Positions 62,067 through 64,000 of a DNA stretch of 64,000 nt are shown here, in pieces. The DNA comes from Myxococcales bacterium (GTDB taxonomy: Bacteria; Myxococcota_A; Polyangia; Polyangiales; GCA-016699535). The stretch lies in contig CP064980.1 of NCBI GenBank assembly GCA_016699535.1, positions 868,001-932,000 on the forward strand, given 5' to 3'. Within the stretch, counting starts at the first letter, position 1. Each line of letters opens with the position of its first letter. The translations under genes were made by a program, and so were the position numbers. The notes beneath the pieces are model-generated. The model saw nothing but the letters and a program-made list of their open reading frames with translations, was not told where the DNA came from and searched no databases.

Positions 62067-63065
62067 TTACAATACCCGTTTCAAAGGGGTGAGTCTTAGT
62101 AAAGCCACGAAGGCAAAGGTGCCGAAGAAAGTAGACCACAGACGGATGGATGGAACGTCGATAAGACCGTGCTCTTTGAGGTAAGGCGTAAGAAAAAGCG
62201 CAAACACCAATGGATGAAGCACGTAGAGTCCAAGCATGTTCGGAACAATTTTAGCAGTCCATTTATCGAGAAAGTTAGGCAACCACGTTGCTATCGTAAG
62301 CACCAATAGACCGCCGCCAAAACGAATCAAGTAAACTTTCATGACTGGCTCGATAAAGTGATACATGCTCCAGCCTAGGACGGCGTAAATAGCAAACAAA
62401 AGCAGTGCCCAAAGACGAAGGTTTGTCATGTTCTTCTGAAAAGAAAGCATGCGTCCTACGGCCAAACCCAGTGGAAGAGTGGGCAGGGAAAAAACCCACT
62501 GTCGGTAGGGCCATTCGAGATTAAATTGGGTCGGAATCCAAGCAGCAAAAACAGCAACAATCACGCTTGCGATGCAAAGCACTCCGGGATGCCAACGCCA
62601 GGTCGCCTTGTGAATGAAGTGGGCCAGCACTCCAAAACAAGCAATGAAAGGTAAGAACCACAAATGATCTCGCGGGCCATAAAACAACATGCTTGTTTTA
62701 AACCAACCCATCGCAGGTTCTCCTGCTTTGTAAACGTAATAGGCGCGAATGCCGCCGATGACTAAGGACCAAAATATCCAAGGAATCACGATGCGCTGCC
62801 ATCGTCTTAGGATAAATCGTTCGGTGGGCGGCGGTTTAGGCTTGGCCACACTAAGTGCAACCGAAAGCACCAAGAACATTGGTAGCCCAATGCCTAAAAA
62901 CACGTGCGTTCCAAGCACATGGATTGCCATGGGGTCGATCGCTGCGATTAACCTTAAGCGATCCCAATTGTACAGGTAGCCAACGCGAGCGCTTTCGGTC
63001 ACGGCGACGGCTTTTTCTTCCGAGCTGATAACTATCCCGGGCTTGGCTAGGCTTGCTCCCTGCAT
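62067..63065 (-). CDS. Acyltransferase 3 family membrane protein
   Basis: 332 aa, about ten membrane helices. The N-terminal YNWDRLRLIAAIDPMAIHVL is the family entry, with His48 in the catalytic-type position. RRWQRIVIPWIFWSLVIGG and FYGPRDHLWFLPFIACFGVL are typical of Acyl_transf_3 proteins, which O-acylate sugars or membrane glycans. The C-terminus has ...YVLHPLVFALFLTPYL. The substrate is unknown. It is divergent from the FG-GAP lipoprotein. Confidence 0.85.
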   Translation of the reverse strand: MQGASLAKPGIVISSEEKAVAVTESARVGYLYNWDRLRLIAAIDPMAIHVLGTHVFLGIGLPMFLVLSVALSVAKPKPPPTERFILRRWQRIVIPWIFWSLVIGGIRAYYVYKAGEPAMGWFKTSMLFYGPRDHLWFLPFIACFGVLAHFIHKATWRWHPGVLCIASVIVAVFAAWIPTQFNLEWPYRQWVFSLPTLPLGLAVGRMLSFQKNMTNLRLWALLLFAIYAVLGWSMYHFIEPVMKVYLIRFGGGLLVLTIATWLPNFLDKWTAKIVPNMLGLYVLHPLVFALFLTPYLKEHGLIDVPSIRLWSTFFGTFAFVALLRLTPLKRVL

Positions 63066-63197
63066 AATCCCGGGCGTTTTAGCACTGTTTTGCTCCGTGT
63101 CTCGTTAAAAAAGTTCTATTTCTTTGAAAATACCGGACTTTTGTGCGTTTCGAACAGCCCATTGATTGCGCTGCAGCAGGCTTTGTGTGTCTCGCAC

Positions 63198-63225
63198 GCA
63201 ACTTCTCCTACCTGCCACCGATAAA
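63198..63225 (+). promoter_or_regulatory. GCAAC-N16-CGATAAA promoter motif of the FG-GAP lipoprotein
   Basis: GCAAC (63198-63202, within GCACGCAAC) and CGATAAA (63219-63225, within ACCGATAAAC) on the plus strand, 16 bp apart. The predicted transcript would start about 30 nt before the ATG at 63261. This copy is outside the Tad locus and on the other strand, so the motif is not just local duplication. Confidence 0.6.
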
Positions 63226-63260
63226 CAGTCAAAGAAGATTATTTAGCGTGGAGAAGTAGT

Positions 63261-64000
63261 ATGGAAAAAGCATCATGGATTTGGTTTGCGTTATTTGCGG
63301 TTGGGTTGGGCGCTAGTTGCGCACAGTCTGCCGAATGTCCGGATAACCTTGCAGCACTTGATGGCGCCTGTTTCCCGCAATCCGTAGTTGACGCGAAACA
63401 AAAAGGCAGCACTTCGAGTCTAGATGGAAGCAGTTCGGATGGCGTCAATGCGGATGGAGTTCATCTTCAAGATTGCGATCCACATTGCATTATTACTGCC
63501 AAAGATTTGCAATCGAACTATTTCGGCGCAGCCGTTGCTGTTGACGGTGATGATTTGTTTGTCGCAGCAAGTGATGACTCGGATGCTGCGAGCAAAGCAG
63601 GAGCTGCTTACTTTTTTGAGCGCGATCAGACGGGATCCTGGAAGCAAATCCAAAAAATCACCGTAAGTGACGCCGAAGCAAACGATTTTCTAGGTCTTGG
63701 CGGTGCTGCTTCAATGCACGAGAAGCGTTTGATTGTTGGCGCAAGCTACAACCGCGATCTGTTGGGCACTCCTAAGGGCGCAGCCTACATCTTCGAGAAG
63801 AACGAGGATGGTGTTTGGAAAGAAACTCAGCTTCTCGATATAGAATATACTGCTCCAAACTCAACAACGTATGCTTCATCTGTTGTGATTCACGGCGACT
63901 ATGCTGTCGTGGGTGCGTATTTAGAAGATCAAGGGCCAAAACAAGACTACGGCGCGATTTATATTTATAAGCGCGAAGACGATGGTCGTTGGCAACGCAG
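63261..64000 (+). CDS. FG-GAP repeat lipoprotein, 3'-truncated by the window
   Basis: The frame is open from ATG 63261 (GGAGAAG upstream) to the window end, 246 codons. The signal MEKASWIWFALFAVGLGASC ends in a possible lipobox. A Cys-containing region (AECPDNLAALDGACFP) and a Ser/Asp linker lead to beta-propeller-type FG-GAP repeats: NYFGAAVAVDGDDLFVAASD, AGAAYFFERDQTGSWKQIQK, DFLGLGGAASMHEKRLIVGA, GAAYIFEKNEDGVWKETQLL, ASSVVIHGDYAVVGAY. Probably a surface adhesin; its promoter motif is shared with the Tad pilus genes. Confidence 0.85.
   Translation, partial: MEKASWIWFALFAVGLGASCAQSAECPDNLAALDGACFPQSVVDAKQKGSTSSLDGSSSDGVNADGVHLQDCDPHCIITAKDLQSNYFGAAVAVDGDDLFVAASDDSDAASKAGAAYFFERDQTGSWKQIQKITVSDAEANDFLGLGGAASMHEKRLIVGASYNRDLLGTPKGAAYIFEKNEDGVWKETQLLDIEYTAPNSTTYASSVVIHGDYAVVGAYLEDQGPKQDYGAIYIYKREDDGRWQR

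Noticed and set aside
63066..63197. tRNA or other RNA gene before the FG-GAP lipoprotein
   Set aside because: No cloverleaf or conserved RNA motif is visible; only the promoter motif stands out.

Overview
The window looks like chromosome from an uncultured deltaproteobacterium-like organism, probably Myxococcota or a relative (inference). The signs are many Asp/Gly/Cys-rich lipoproteins, a Ser/Thr kinase with an FHA domain, FHA-fused secretion ATPases, a large Tad pilus locus and moderate GC. No rRNA, tRNA, transposase gene, CRISPR array or prophage was recognised. Genes are tightly packed, and many adjacent same-strand genes overlap by 4-14 bp.

Layout. 1-3.1 kb: end of a 2-oxoacid dehydrogenase E2 gene, a LysR regulator, a 35-aa lysine-rich protein with a strong terminator, and a DUF938 methyltransferase. 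3.1-6.4 kb: a 3.2-kb module (large exported protein plus small lipoprotein) between 72-bp direct repeats, one of which is the 3' end of the neighbouring beta-barrel gene. 7.2-18.6 kb: housekeeping genes (mutY, serS, murB, hrcA-grpE-dnaK, an ftsB-like gene, a GAF-GAF-GGDEF protein) invaded by MITE-like hairpin elements. 18.9-26 kb: trpS, flavin reductase, OPT transporter, DinG-family helicase, kinase-FHA. 26-34 kb: three very large or ornate surface lipoproteins (VWA with nested PA14 and PPC-like domains; a 437-aa lipoprotein; a plant-type LRR protein). 34.1-49.3 kb: a Tad/Flp pilus locus on the minus strand (flp, a pilin-like gene, cpaA, TadE/TadG-like pseudopilins, cpaB, cpaC, FHA-cpaF, tadB, tadC, FHA protein, tadD-like, second cpaF, accessory genes). 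49.5-63.1 kb: a Cys-rich lipoprotein, FadE, a lectin-like lipoprotein, a methyltransferase, an M48 peptidase with three tandem AIM24-family genes, a CAP lipoprotein, thioesterase, GST, desaturase, two unusual hairpin elements and an acyltransferase. 63.2 kb to the end: the start of an FG-GAP lipoprotein.

The most notable signals are not genes. (1) The motif GCAAC-N16-CGAT(A/G)A, with exactly 16 bp between the halves every time, precedes four Tad transcription units and the FG-GAP lipoprotein, and looks like the promoter of a dedicated alternative (possibly ECF) sigma factor. (2) Three TGCCA-N4-TGKCR palindromes spaced exactly 32 bp apart lie upstream of the flp promoter. (3) Two roughly 130-bp elements at 61.7-62.0 kb share conserved inner ends but have different, perfectly self-complementary 28-bp outer arms. 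(4) A family of MITE-like hairpins lies at 15.1, 17.9 and 18.7 kb, one with an 8-bp target-site duplication.

Several conserved genes are broken by single-base losses in short homopolymers (signal-peptide junction of the large exported protein, OPT transporter, second cpaF, SAM methyltransferase); hrcA carries an extra base and a tadD-like gene an in-frame TGA. Sequencing or assembly error is the simplest explanation for most of these.
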